Origin: Hymenoscyphus infarciens
Lineage: Eukaryota > Ascomycota > Leotiomycetes > Helotiales > Helotiaceae
DNA: 64,000 nt
NCBI GenBank assembly: GCA_001414345.1
Contig: LLCB01000050.1
Coordinates: forward strand, 179,338 to 243,337
Direction: 5' to 3'
Part shown: piece by piece, positions 10,679 through 22,571 of the stretch
Layout of the letters: each line of letters opens with the position of its first letter
Numbering within the stretch: the stretch's first letter is position 1
Position numbers and translations under genes: made by a program
Notes under the pieces: model-generated
Told to the model about the DNA's origin: nothing
The model's database searches: none
Seen by the model: the letters and a program-made list of their open reading frames with translations, nothing else

Positions 10679-12077
10679 AGACAAAATACAACGATACCCA
10701 AGAATTTCATATGATGGCACAACCAAAAGCTGGAGTTTTGGTTGGAGCGAAATTATCGTCAGAGAAAGCTCTATGTTCATGGGATATCTATCTGCTTGGT
10801 TCACCGAACCCATGAACAGCAACCTCCTATAAAACTCTGCCGCGGGCAAGTCTTGGTTGCAGGACGTGGATATTGTTACTTCAGGGCATTGGCACAGCAG
10901 TCGCTGGGACACAAACTCGCATATACAAGTCAATAAAACGGGTCGACATGGTTTCCCAGGAATCAACGATTCCAACGAATTGTTCTCGACATTGCACGCG
11001 CCACATACATAACCTATCGAACAGCAGCTCCCAAGTCTTTTGACCACACCACCGGACCCAAATGCCAACTAGCCGTGCCTCTCCTAGGTCATCCCCATTC
11101 TACTCCAGTCCGAACACGGCATTGCGAATATATCTAGCTACTTATAAAGGACTTGATATACCTCTTGGCCTTGTAAAACCCACTTCATGGAACCCCACCA
11201 CATGTCACATCTGACGCTCTGTGAACACTGAACAGAAGATACATGGAATATACCACTTTGCCACGAATATTGTCCATCATATTTTAAACTACCAGCAAAA
11301 TTCATCTGTCGACACGTGTTGTGAGAAAATCCATAGGAAGCATACACTACCTACAAATGGAGGGTAACACAGCATGTGTTCCCGATTTGATTTCAAGATC
11401 ACCTGTCTTCTTTTTTCGTTACGCAATATCCAACTGCACCTTTCATTCGCCTCTTCTCTTCTACATGAAACCAAACCCCTATTTTTCTACACTTTTGATT
11501 TGCAATTCTCAAGCACTCAATGGATTCTTCGTCACTCGTGCATCAAGTTCATCTAAGCCGATATCGCTATCAAATTCCATCCCACCGTCAGCCTCCTATG
11601 CTTGCCCTCCATGTCCCTCCATGTCACACCATGGCGGAATTCTGCCCCGCCCCAAGAAACGGGCAATAGTGGGGTAAATGACAAGCTCACTAAGCTTCAC
11701 CTCCCCTGAAGCCACCCGACGCCCTTCCTGCGAATAAGGGCCTGCTTATCGTGTTGCAGTGTAGGTGAACCTTCCTTAATGCTCACGGTTATCGGCATCA
11801 TGCATTTGAAAGAGTCGCGACTCCACCAATAAAGCTTCAATCAACTGTCCAAAGATGGTCAAAAGAGGGGCGGATGTGTTCGGTTGCGGGGATAAAATGC
11901 TGTGCAGGTTGGAAATAGTGCACTGGCCAAAGCACACCTTGACGGTGCAAGAGCATTTAGTTGATGCTCCTCCGTGAGTTGACCAAAATAAAAAGCGTTG
12001 TTTCTCTTTGTAAAATTTATTCTATTCTAAAATATACATGGCAGTTAAAAGAGAAACCTACTTAACAAGACATAGCT
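10679..12077. other. intergenic, prefoldin 3' flank and MFS promoter
   Basis: About 1.4 kb with no supported gene on either strand; open frames here lack domain-like content. The last few hundred bases before 12078 should contain the transporter promoter. Confidence 0.4.
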
Positions 12078-13981
12078 ATGTCGTCTGTAATACGCAATGA
12101 CCAACACATGGGCAGCCAATCAAGTACTGCTGATTTAGTTGACCATGAAAAAGTAACTGGTAAGTGGTCCAAGGTCTCTCGGTAACTGAGCAACCGTCAA
12201 CTCATTATACTTCCAGAACACCAAAAACAACCCCCCAGCCGATTGTCGCGTATAATGTCTCAAATGGAGGACGCAGACGCAGAAGAAAGATATAAAATTG
12301 AGCCAGAGGACAAGACAACTTCCACTTCTCGGAATTGGAGTACCTCGAGCGATGAAACGCCACCAACGACACGAAAGTTGATCTCTTGGGAAGATGGCGA
12401 TCCAGAGAATCCATATAATTGGTCATCTGTATGTATCTTGTTTCGCCCCTGATATTTTTCGACCTCACTAACTGTTCTCTTTCCTTCGCATCTAGGCAAG
12501 GAAGGCATGGATTGTAATCATAGGTTCCAGTGTGGTCATCAATTCAACAATGGGCTCTTCACTTCCGTCAAACGCCATTCCCTTCATCAGCGAGACCTTC
12601 AACATCACCTCCTCCTACGCTCAAATTCTCCCTATATCTATGTATCTCATCGGTTATATCGTCGGTCCCTTGGTCTTTGGTCCCCTCTCTGAAACATATG
12701 GTCGAAGGTTCATCATGACTTGGTCTTTCGTCGCGTTCATTATATTTACTTTGGCTTGTGCGTTGTCGCCAAACTGGACGTCATTGTTGATGTTCCGACT
12801 ACTCACTGGTATCAATGCTAGCAGTCCAATTGCAGTTATTGGTGGCGTTTTCGCAGATATATACTCGGATCCAGTTGCAAGAGGAAGAGCAATGGCAGCT
12901 TTCATTGGTGTAAGTCTCTTCTCTTGTTTTTGCAAATGAACAACATCTAACAAATCAGGGAACGTGTGTTGGTCCCCTCATCGCACCCCTCATCTCAGGC
13001 TTCATCTCCCCAGCCCTCGGTTGGCGTTGGACCTTTTGGATTGGACTCATCGTCGCCGGCGTCACTCTCCCACCTCTCCTCTTCCTCCCCGAAACCTACG
13101 GTCCCGTCCTCCTGGCTCGTCGCGCCGAAAGAATACGCAAAGAAACCGGCAACCCCAACATCTTCGCGCCCTTCGACCTCGAGAAAAGAGGCTTCAAACA
13201 AATGGCTACCGTGACTTTAACACGACCCATCAGGATGATGTTCTTCGAACTCATCGTTCTAGCCACCTGTCTCTACCTCAGTCTCGCCTATGGAATCTTT
13301 TACATGTTCTTCGAAGCCTACCCCATCGTCTTTGTCAAAATATACGGCCAAAGCCCTGGAATCTCTGGTCTCATGTTCCTGCCCATTGGTTGCGGAACAG
13401 TCAGTGCAATCGCTCTGTTTCTCTGGTATGATTCTACATTGCGAAAAGCCCAAGCTCAAAATAAAAAATGGACGCAAAAAGAAGAATCTCGCCGTCTCCC
13501 TCTCGCTTGCTTAGGCGGACCCCTCTACGTCATCGCCCTCTTCTGGCTCGGTTGGACGGCTCGACCTGATATTCCTTTTTACGTCCCCATGCTTGCTGGT
13601 ATTCCTTTCGGCATGGGGTTCGTCCTCATCTTCATGGCTCTGTTGAATTATTTGACGGATGCGTATGAGGTTTTTGCTGCGAGTGCGATGGCTGCTGCGA
13701 GTTGTTGTCGGAGTCTGGCTGGTGCGGTGCTTCCTTTTGCGGCGGATCCTATGTATAGACGTCTTGGGGTTGCTTGGGCGAGTAGTTTGTTGGCGTTTTT
13801 GAGTCTGGGGATGTGTGTTATTCCAGTGATGTTTTTGTGGAAGGGTGATGTTATTCGCGAGCGCAGTCAATTCTGTCGGTTTTTGAAGGAGAAGAAGGAG
13901 AGCGAGTTGAGGGAGTTGGAGGCGCAGAGACGGGGGGAGATTGAGGGGATTGAGATTGGAGGGAGCGAGGAGAAAGTTTGA
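12078..13981 (+). CDS. MFS drug/polyamine-type transporter (DHA1-like)
   Basis: Four exons (12078-12159, 12217-12428, 12496-12909, 12959-13981) encode 576 aa. The first ATG is placed at 12078 because exon 1 splices in frame, at phase 1, through GTAAGT..CCAG. A hydrophilic N-terminus ends in the motif DPENPYNWS, typical of fungal DHA1 exporters, and is followed by about 12 membrane segments. Motif A appears as GPLSETYGRR around residue 160, in the loop between segments 2 and 3. The family exports drugs, polyamines or small metabolites by proton antiport at the plasma membrane. The C-terminal tail is charged (EKKESELRELEAQRRG). The substrate cannot be read from sequence; closeness to the P450 and permease is suggestive only. 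Confidence 0.9.
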
Positions 13982-14709
13982 TGATTGTATATGGGGTTTT
14001 GAGAAAAGTGGATTTCTGTTAGATTGTAATGTTTAGTGATGATTATAGACAGTGTTTGGAATGTAGAAGATTTTCCATGTGGTGGGGTGTGTAGTTCTGT
14101 TGATGAATTTCTTGTTCTTTTCTTCCGTTTTTTCTTTGGGAGTCCTCAAGTACTAAACTTTAATATCTCTGGTGCTCTATATCTCAGTTGGGTTTTAGGA
14201 GAAAGGGGTTCTTATACTGTAGTACTTTTTCTTTGTTATAATTGTCTTGTGAGAATTGCGAGTAAGGTAGGCTCGCGGTGGACATCAAAAGTGGTAGTAA
14301 ATACCCGTTGTTCTAACCTTAATTATCAGCTACTTTGGGACAATTGAAGTTCATTGTTCTATAACATCTGGGTCAACCATTTTAATTGTTCCAAGTATTT
14401 AGAGTAATTACCATGAATAATTCTAAAAGGCTGAAATAACGAGAGCAAGGCAGGCAAGTGCAAACCTGATGTCTTTACTGTCACTTTTTATGTCCTTAGA
14501 GAAACGACTTTCCTTCCTAGCATGTGATGATAATAGTTAGAACCTTGACAGGTTTCTTCATTCAGAGGTTGATTGGGGACAATGTTGTTTACACTTCTTC
14601 ATCAGGCTTTCTTTTAAAGATATATATGCTATTTTGTTATTGCAGTAAAGAGAGAAAGGTACTTACAGTTTCTTTATGGGGGGGGGCTTTTCTGTACGAC
14701 GACCAAGGT
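13982..14709. other. intergenic
   Basis: T-rich 3' flank of the transporter with no supported gene. A G8 run lies at about 14679-14686. Nothing else was identified. Confidence 0.35.
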
Positions 14710-16430
14710 TTAATCTTGATGCCTTGAAGAGTCTCCTTGTTCAGAGTCTTCTGGGCTAACATTCGGAGTTCTGGGTGCTTTCCGCTTTTTATACCAGGGG
14801 TCTTGAGTCAAATCTCTGAGTGTCAAAGCCTTCAGCATTCCCTCAAGCTTCTCATCGGACGGATCTTCCTCAAGTTCTTTCAGGACAATCTACACCGCTT
14901 CATCAAACTCTTCGAGCTGAGCGAGCGTGAACACAAGCTCAATCAGTACTTGACGACTCAATTCGGAACTTGGCGGAGTCAGTGTACGAACTCCACGAAC
15001 CCACCCCTTGCGGACATCGGGAACTGCCTCTTTCCAAAACTTGATTGTCCGGGTTTGGAGGCGGAGGGCTTCACATGCCTCGGAGAATCGGCCAAGTTTA
15101 CACGACACCTGCGATAGGGCGAGCCTGATATCATGCTGCAACTTCAAGAATTGGACAGTGGTCATATTGATCTCACCCCAGCCACTGCTTGAGGGTAAAA
15201 CGTATTGGTCTAGCCAATAGTTGGCGAAAAGAAGAATTACACCAGCGTGGAGAAGCGCAGTTCCTTCAATGAAACAAGCTTCGGCTGCCGGTTTGCTACT
15301 ACTCACCCATCCCCCAAAGGAATCTCGAAGTCGTGTTTCCAACTCGTTAGTTTAGTAAGACCGTGGATAGTCACCTTGGTCTCATGATGGTAATCTTTGA
15401 AGAGATGGACGAAGTGCACTGGGGCTATCCCCATCATCGAGCCCCACCATTCGAGTCCTCTCAACTCCCCAACGAGCTTTACGCGGACTTCTCCCTGAAC
15501 ATGGAAGTCGAGATCCATCTCGAAAATTTTCTCCTGGTTTCGAGTAGGCCTTTGCCAGAAGTGATAGTCACCGCGCTGGGCATTCAAGAATCTGATTAGC
15601 CTCCACAGATAAGCTCCGCTAGTCAAAGCCATCTCGTGAAACAATCACATCCAGTCTGAACAGCCTTATCCAATGCAACCCTCGAGACTGGTGAGATAAA
15701 CTTTTCAACGTCCTGCGTCCTCATTGGAAGGACTTTGCGGAGCGAATCGATGAATGATCTAGAGGAGGTTATTAGCACCAAATCATTGCGACCTCTGGCA
15801 ATGGTTCCCCAAACCTCTTCAGAGAGCTTTTCATCGAGTCCGGAAAGGGCAGTTGCCAAAACTAGACCTCCTGATGGGGTTGGCGCGCCTCGCTCAAGGA
15901 AAGGTAATCCCAAATCGCACCTCGAAACTTCTGGTGGAAGAGTCTAAATTCGCGAAATCGTTTCGGTGGTGATTTTTGCTTGCTAGCTTTAGCTAAAGCC
16001 TTGTACGTCCTATTATTTTCCATCTCCCTCTTCCTCGTTCTTCCTTTCTTCCACGTTCTCCCCTTCTTCCTCGTTCTCTCCTTCTTCTTCAAGCTTTTTT
16101 TCTTCTTCTCCCCCTTTCTTGGCCTCGTTCTCCTTCTCTCTCTTCGCCTTCTCCTTCCTTTCCTTACAAATTCTCTCAGCAGTATCCCTAGCACTTTCAT
16201 TTATCCCAAAAGGAAATTACCTACCATAAACAACGTCTAGCCCGGACCTTCTCTCCGGGTCTCGAGGTGGTTCTCCTATGAAGACTCTGCGCTCATAGTT
16301 AGGGATATGAGCTGCCCAATTTTTGAGATCTGGGCTTTCTTTCTTATTGCCGTTAGGGAGTTGGGAGAGGTTCTCTTTGTCTAAGTGCTCTTGGTTCTTA
16401 TCATGGGGTTTGGTGTTTCCTGGACACATT
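14710..16430 (-). pseudogene. decayed 2EXR/F-box-like gene with TPR-like C-terminus
   Basis: A minus-strand gene is readable in pieces. From 16429 there is a polar N-terminus (MCPGNTKPHDK..). A Lys/Glu-rich segment around 16020-16200 reads well only in another frame. A 2EXR-like start (FREFRLF, then LPPEV in a shifted frame, then RGAIWDYLSL) lies near 15890-15960. Helical TPR-like sequence (AAEACFIEGTALLHAG, LSQVSCKLGRFSEACEAL) covers 14890-15340. A TAG at about 14886-14888 interrupts a C-terminus that then continues in frame to a stop at 14710. At least three frame changes and one internal stop mean it cannot make a full protein unless badly mis-spliced. The role is unknown; 2EXR proteins are a large fungal family without assigned function. 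Confidence 0.55.
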
Positions 16431-17400
16431 TTGTTGATGTAGGTCTGAATGTTGGTTTGTAGGGGTATGGTGGCTTTTAGTTTCAGTCAAAAAATTCTAT
16501 TGAATCTGCAACAACACTGAACAGGCGACTGCTAAATCATTCAACAATGGGATTGTTCTACTTCTTTATTGGCCCTATTCAGGGAAGTTGTGGATGTGGA
16601 GAAAGAAATAGCTTCTTTGGGGAGACAATAAGAGATGTCAGGTGACGGAAATAGAATCCTTTTCTTTTCTAAGGAGCAATTGCTTTGTCGCATTGTTGGG
16701 GTCCCATTGTTGGTAAATTTAGCTTTCTGGATTCCATTGGCTGCCAATAGCCCACAATAAAGAGCGTAAGAGGATAGTGATCGTTTAGTGCAAAGTATCT
16801 ATCTAAGTAACGAATTATATTACTCTAGCTAGCCTAGGACAATCATTCCAACTTAATTATGTAATTGATGAGAGATAAAGATGATTTTGCCGCTGTGGCT
16901 ATTTATTAATTCACAGAAGCGTCAAAGCTTCAGTCGTTGGATATTTGAACAATGTCAATTGAACAAGATTAACCTAGATGGTCTAGGACATCATAGATAG
17001 CTTACCTGAGTGACTACAAAATGTCAAAAGCATTATGATTGATAAACCTCGACTGTGTTATGTCTTGTAAACCTCGTCTTTTCCTGCAACTGTTCCAAAC
17101 TTGAGTACGAGATATATGATAGTTCCTTGTATATATATATACCTTAATTGGGTTGAAAAATCAAGTTGAGTTGAAACAGTACGGAAGAATAATTGAAGTG
17201 CTGAATATGAATTTTTGGAAGTATTTTCGTAAATCTTATCTTTTCATTTTATTGTGGTAAATGTTTGGTGAACTTTTTAACATAGTTCTAACAATAAATA
17301 TGCATTAGCTGATATTATTCTAGATAATTTCAGACAATCAACTTGGTTTAGTAGAGTAAAGACAGCTCATGAGAGTGTTGAACTGGAAGACTTGCTGTAA
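16431..17400. other. AT-rich intergenic stretch
   Basis: Nearly 1 kb, moderately AT-rich, without a supported ORF or repeat. It separates two decayed 2EXR-like genes. Confidence 0.35.
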
Positions 17401-18640
17401 ATGTTATCTTACTACTTATTTATTACCACATTTCGAAGAATGCCTTTGGATTTGAGAAGGAAGGTCTGGATCAACGCTTTACCAGGAGAAAGATACATCG
17501 AATTTGAGCCAGATCCCTCTAATAGCGATCCGCCCCACTTCGTTAACTGGTTTTTACAAGCCCCCGAAAAATTCTTGCGGTGTTGTTCGCCTGTCACGAA
17601 GCTATGGATGTCGTCAAGGAATTTTTAGCCCAATCAATAGTCTCGAAAGCAAAGGTTCAAAGATATGAGGCGATTTTTCGATGGATAATTTCTGCTTCCG
17701 AATTTCAATTCCAAAAATGTCTCAACGATTAGAGCACCGTCTTATAGTCAATCAGTCGTGGAAATGCACGGCAATGTTGAGGTTAAAGGCCCCGAAGGGT
17801 CGAGCGAGATTACTCTAGGAAATTACTGCCAGAATGGCGAGATCCGCACTCCCGAGTCGTATCAATGATCAGCTTCCTGAGACGACTGATCTAACTTTGT
17901 TTTCTCAAGTTGGAAAGTATCCCCTCACTACTTCGTTTATTTGCGAGTATTGGATGCCTTCTTTGGTTTGAGACACTTTTCTACCTACTCCGTTAAGCGA
18001 AAGAGTATCTCAAACATCTATGCTGCGATGATGAGGTCTATTTGATTAAGATGGTCGCCCGGGGTGTTTCTTTGAGAGACTGGTTCTTTGGAAGACGACA
18101 AGAGGACGGTGGAGTTATTCTTTTATTTCTACTCGCTCAACTCTAGTGGGAACTCAGGCGACTTAAGGAATTGCAAAGTTTCAGGCTGGTGATGAATATC
18201 CCGAGCGTTTCGGAACTGGGTTTAGATACATGGCAGACTTCTCGGTCCTTTCCAAACTTGAACGGAGTTTCTCGCTCAGTAAAACAGGGAGGGGGTTTGC
18301 AGAAATTACGTAGATAACTCATCGAGATAAAGCCGAACTAAACTAGGTTTACTTTCGCGAAAGGGTGGCTTGACTGGAAACTATTGTATCATGAACATTG
18401 GTTTCAATAACCCTCGCCATTTCCCGTGCCGCAGACGAGAATACTTCCTATTGGAAGGCCAGGTTGGAGTTCCTCCCAAACCTCGAACGATTCTTTTTGA
18501 TGGGCAAAGACAGCAAACTCCATTACCTGAGACAAGAAGACTGTCGCCTCGAAGGTCCTGTCAGTTCAAGGAGGCTCTCATGATGAACCAAGGGGGATTT
18601 CTGCTTCCCACTTACGAAATGGTCGTTGTACCACTTTAGA
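17401..18640 (+). pseudogene. decayed 2EXR-family gene
   Basis: The start resembles a 2EXR domain: FRRMPLDLRRKVW then INALPGERYIEFEPDP (17430-17510). A frame change near 17575 is needed to continue into LLFACHEAMDVVKEFLAQS (17584-17640) and a helical stretch ending at a stop near 17729. Further down, a segment reading YWKARLEFLPNLERFF (about 18440-18490) is typical of the C-terminal part of this family but lies in yet another frame. The gene is therefore broken by several frameshifts and stops. It lies 0.8 kb upstream of an intact 2EXR gene on the same strand and may be a decayed paralogue. Confidence 0.6.
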
Positions 18641-19435
18641 GACGTGGTACTAACGGCAATACATGTATCGGCGAAGTAAAAGTCAAGCGTGGAGGTTGCA
18701 TTTTATCCAGACTCGATGTTGCCGTAATTCTTTCGTACCGATAAGCACGAACGATATGCTGTGCGAGAACGATAATCAGAAGGGCTGGACGCTTAGGACC
18801 AAGTCAAACTGTGCTCGGGTAAAGAATGCGGGAGAGTTCTGAGCTCAATAAAGTCATTCTTTTACTTGTCATTCTTCGAATCAATTCAAAACTAGATTTC
18901 GTTTCATCATTCATTTCATGCCGTTTTGAAGAATTCAATTCAAGGGCCGTAGTACTTCGTCTCTATGACATTATCCATGAAATTTTATAGTCCCGGGAAC
19001 AATAAAGGTCCGGGTAATGTTATTTGTGACTTGACCATAACTGGTTTCATTTCTGGAACCTCATGAGCGTTGGTTTCAATTACCCTCAACACCTCCCGCA
19101 CACCCAGATCCAGTTTTCTTAAACTTCAGGAATCTTTTAGACCAATGTCTCTCATTCACCTTCACCTTTTTTTTAAGAAAAACTTGACTTGCACAACAAA
19201 CAAGATTGGTGGTCTTGAAATATTGCTTCTTTGTCTTCGCTCGTGATTCAAGACCTCGAACAGGGTTTCTTTGCTTCTCCAACCATCAAAAAGTCTCTTA
19301 GAGAAAAACAATACTTCTACAACTCTCCTATATAAATCGGGAGTGTGGATTTGCATCTTGAAGCAATTACTGAGAGCAATTTTAGCACGGTGCCAAACAC
19401 AACTCTTACTTGACTTCTCTTTACCTGAGTGAAAA
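18641..19435. other. intergenic with 2EXR relic
   Basis: No intact gene. Around 19061-19085 the sequence GTTGGTTTCAATTACCCTC closely matches CATTGGTTTCAATAACCCTC near 18394 in the upstream pseudogene. This suggests a further fragment of a duplicated paralogue. The last 200 bp form the probable promoter and leader of the next gene. Confidence 0.4.
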
Positions 19436-20302
19436 ATGTCTTCCAATTCTAGTACAGGCACCAAATTTATGGATCTTCCACCGGAGCTTAGGTTTATAGT
19501 TTACAGACTTGCCGCTAATGATGAAGCAAACTCCCGCATCATCGAAGTCACCCCAACACTCGCTAGATACCCGCCAAACTCAACAAATGACTGGTCTTTT
19601 GAAGTTGCAATAAGCCATCCACCCCCCGGAATTCTTATGGTAAATCGGGAAACACGAGATGAGTTGTATGGAAGAAGCTATGTCGCCCCATTTTCGTCCC
19701 AAACATTTCTACAAGGAACCAATACTTCGGCTGCAAACCTACGTATCAACCCTGAGAATGATATACTCTTTCTCAATGCTAACTGCTTTGTCGGAGCATG
19801 GATGAGAGAGTTTCTACCTCTCCTGTCATTTTTCCAAGCACTCTTCGGTGAAAAGTATAAAGAGATTGTACCAAGGTTAACGAAACTAGCTGGAACGGCC
19901 TTCACTCCTCTATGGGACGCCAAAGAAAAGGGACATAAAGAGTTTCTCTCGGGGCTCAAAATTTTCTACTTGATAAACTGGTACGAAATCGATATCATGA
20001 GACAAAAAGGCTGTCGCCTTGTGGGATTCCGGCCATCTCCTCTGCTTCCTCATCCTAAGGATCACACTCAAGGAGGGGCCACAATTCCCCAGTACGATCT
20101 TATCAATGTATCTCTTTACAGAGAGGGTTCTGGGCAGATAGAGCGACAGGACCTTCAAAGCGGTGAGCTGATCTTCAAGCATGGAGGTCTCCTCATATCT
20201 GGTGACCAGGTACTGAAAATCTTGTTTGGGATGGAGCTTGAAGAAGACAACCAGGGAGCCTTGAGAGTAAGCAGTGCTTCAGGCGTTTGTGTGATTCAAT
20301 AA
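19436..20302 (+). CDS. 2EXR-domain protein
   Basis: Intact single-exon gene of 288 aa. The N-terminal 2EXR-type motif is FMDLPPELRFIVYRLA (residues 11-26), resembling F-box-like helices. A mid-region VNRETRDELYGRSY matches the family's conserved 'CRESR' segment. A C-terminal beta-rich part contains INWYEIDIMRQKGCRLVGF, which has a counterpart in the truncated copy at 40454. The family is abundant in Pezizomycotina and of unknown function; no enzymatic residues or membrane segments are seen. The ATG at 19436 is the first in frame and lies just upstream of the domain. It appears to be the only intact member of a local group of decayed relatives. Confidence 0.8.
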   Translation: MSSNSSTGTKFMDLPPELRFIVYRLAANDEANSRIIEVTPTLARYPPNSTNDWSFEVAISHPPPGILMVNRETRDELYGRSYVAPFSSQTFLQGTNTSAANLRINPENDILFLNANCFVGAWMREFLPLLSFFQALFGEKYKEIVPRLTKLAGTAFTPLWDAKEKGHKEFLSGLKIFYLINWYEIDIMRQKGCRLVGFRPSPLLPHPKDHTQGGATIPQYDLINVSLYREGSGQIERQDLQSGELIFKHGGLLISGDQVLKILFGMELEEDNQGALRVSSASGVCVIQ

Positions 20303-20871
20303 AGTTTCTCCCTCTTCTCCCTAGAAAGTAAATTTATAACCTGCCTACTTGATTTAAAACCATTGAAATTTCCGGGAAATCATTTTTCTACGGTGTCTAA
20401 ATTCAATTCAAATAGACAGCTCTCCTGTTGGACAGAAAAAGCGGCAGTACTCATACCTCCCTACCTAGCCTTTGTTGTTCCAACTTTCTAGGGTAATTCA
20501 AGTAAATTATCCTACGCACTTGGATCAATTTGTGACTATCCTAGATATTTTAGACTAATCCGGAAAGTTCGAACAATAGGTAAGTATATTTACTGTCGTT
20601 TTGGATGTCCACCAAGAGAGTATGTAGAGTATGTCAGCGCATCCAAGTCAAAACAATTGGAGAACAACAAAAGACAGCAAAAGAAGTAGAATAGTGAGCA
20701 AGAGCAACATAATTTGCAACACAACTTTGTGCTTCAGGTCTCCTTCTTACCCCCTTTCAAAACTTCCAATATATCTCAACAAGCAAACAGAAATTGAAAT
20801 CCCAACAAAGGGGAATGAAGGGACTTTGCCTTTATCAACTCATTGTTTAATTATGCCCTTCATACCGGCAA
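20303..20871. other. intergenic between convergent genes
   Basis: The 3' flanks of the 2EXR gene and of sec65, which converge here. No supported ORF or repeat. Confidence 0.4.
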
Positions 20872-21809
20872 TCACGCCTTAATCTTCTTCTTCTTATCCT
20901 TTTTCTTCGATTCTCCACCCCCAGCACCACTCGGTCCCGCACCTCCCATACCTCCCATTCCACCCATCATACCCTGAAGAGCGGCCATATCTGGCATCCC
21001 AGGAGGCATACCGCCTGGCATCCCTCCAGCACCTTGCATCTCGGCCATCATATCTTTGAAAAAGTTGTCGCTGACACCACCGCCTGATAGCGCGGGACTG
21101 TAATAAGGAAGTATATCACCCATTATCCTCCCCTTTGGAATGGCAGGTTTAGGATATGGTTTACTCGCATCGGGTACAGGTACTCCGGGGACGCGGACTC
21201 GAATTGCTGAGGTTTCCGTTGTGGGGTTTACTTTGAGGTACTGCGATATCAGGATATAAAGATGGTGTTCTATTCCCTCATTAGCCCCATTCAACCATTC
21301 AATTTCCTATCGCACATACTATTCTTGATACTCGCATTATTCCCCCCCTTAACCCTAACCTTCACCCTCCCCGGATTCGCCCAATCTTTAGGATGTATCT
21401 TCGCAGGCTCAAACAGCGTCTCCAACCCCAACCGTCCACACGCCGTAACAATATCCCTCGCCATCGGATTCTTAACCGCCAACTCCTTGCCTACCATCCG
21501 CCCCTCCTTGCGAGACCTCATCGCATCGAAGTACACCGGATATATGCATGAGAAATCCTTGTATTTACTCTCATCGACTGTAGTCTGGAATTGTGTGCCA
21601 TCAGAAGCGGTAGTAACCCGTGGATCGTTGGCTCGAGAAGGTATGTTGGCGGGATTGATGAGGGTTTGGGAGGGCTTTGAGGATGCGGGCTCGCGACGCT
21701 TGAGGATGTCGCGTTCGTCGAAGTCGGAGTCTAGGTCGTCAATGTCTTCTTCTGGGGGGTCGCTGTCGTTGTCGCTGTCGCTGACTTCTTCTATGCGTGC
21801 GTGCGACAT
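20872..21809 (-). CDS. sec65: signal recognition particle SRP19/Sec65 subunit
   Basis: Two exons (21809-21332 and 21269-20872) give 291 aa. An acidic N-terminus (EEVSDSDNDSDPPEEDIDDL) precedes the SRP19 fold: FSCIYPVYFDAMRSRKEGR (about residues 86-104), then the conserved GRRV-like region, then after the intron KHHLYILISQYLKVNPTTE. Exact splicing (GTATCA..AATAG, phase 1) joins NNA to KHHLYILIS, which matches the family pattern and fixes the join. The C-terminus has Met/Gly-rich GGMGGMGG repeats and a Lys-rich end (KKKDKKKKIKA). SRP19 binds SRP RNA in the nucleolus and is needed for Srp54 loading and co-translational ER targeting. The start is at the MSHARIEE methionine because the upstream open frame has no conserved content. 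Confidence 0.9.
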
Positions 21810-22571
21810 GGTTGGGTGTATTTGGGGGAGGGTTGGAGAGCTGTCTGATGGTTTTGGCGGGGTTCGTGGGGAAGATTCGGAGGGTCTAGGATCCAAACAC
21901 GCGAGTGAATTCAGTGAGAGGTAATGCTGTCTAAAACCCACAATTGCAATCGCAACCGGAGCAATCACAACAATCACAATCTGGACACGAACACAGCGGA
22001 GAAGAAAATAGGCAAAAAGAAGCACAAGAGTTGTGAAGCGATTCTCTAAAGCGATCCCACATCGTTCAATAATATGCTCGAGCTGAAGTTGGAAGCGAAT
22101 TGTAGCGGTCGGTAAGCAAAGCAAAAAGATAATGAATAGAAAACAGGACGATAATTGGAAGGAACTTATGTGAATTATTAAAGGCAGAGCAGCATCATGA
22201 GAAACAATGATTGTATAATAATTGGTAACTGAGCTCAGGGCGGTGTTTCTCAAAATAAGCTCAGCCTACAGGATTGCAAGATATTCGTGGCGGTGCTTTC
22301 AACTCATGTAAATTGAATGATTCGCACGTTCGTACAATTGGACCATAACCCGGGATAAGTTCTCCAACCGAGGCAGATTTGAAGAAATCTGGTGCGGCGT
22401 AAACCTCTTAATTTTATGCAAAACCGCAGCTAAACCGAAACGCCTTTGAACATGGCTCATATATTCAATAGATGGGAAAAAAAGCTGCGCATCGCGTGAG
22501 TATCATAAATCCCCCGGTCTGCCGTCCCTAAAACCAAAACCAGATCGCTGAAAATCATAAACTCCTAAAAT
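21810..22571. other. intergenic upstream of sec65
   Basis: Promoter side of the minus-strand sec65 gene and 3' flank of the next minus-strand gene. The minus-strand frame stays open from the sec65 start back to about 22253 but is low-complexity and lacks conserved residues. It is probably leader sequence. Confidence 0.4.

Noticed and set aside
10637..11347. Minus-strand ORFs antisense to and downstream of prefoldin 4
   Set aside because: They overlap a well-supported coding exon or have no recognisable content.
205..13981. Secondary-metabolite gene cluster
   Set aside because: No PKS, NRPS, terpene synthase or pathway-type Zn2Cys6 regulator is present.
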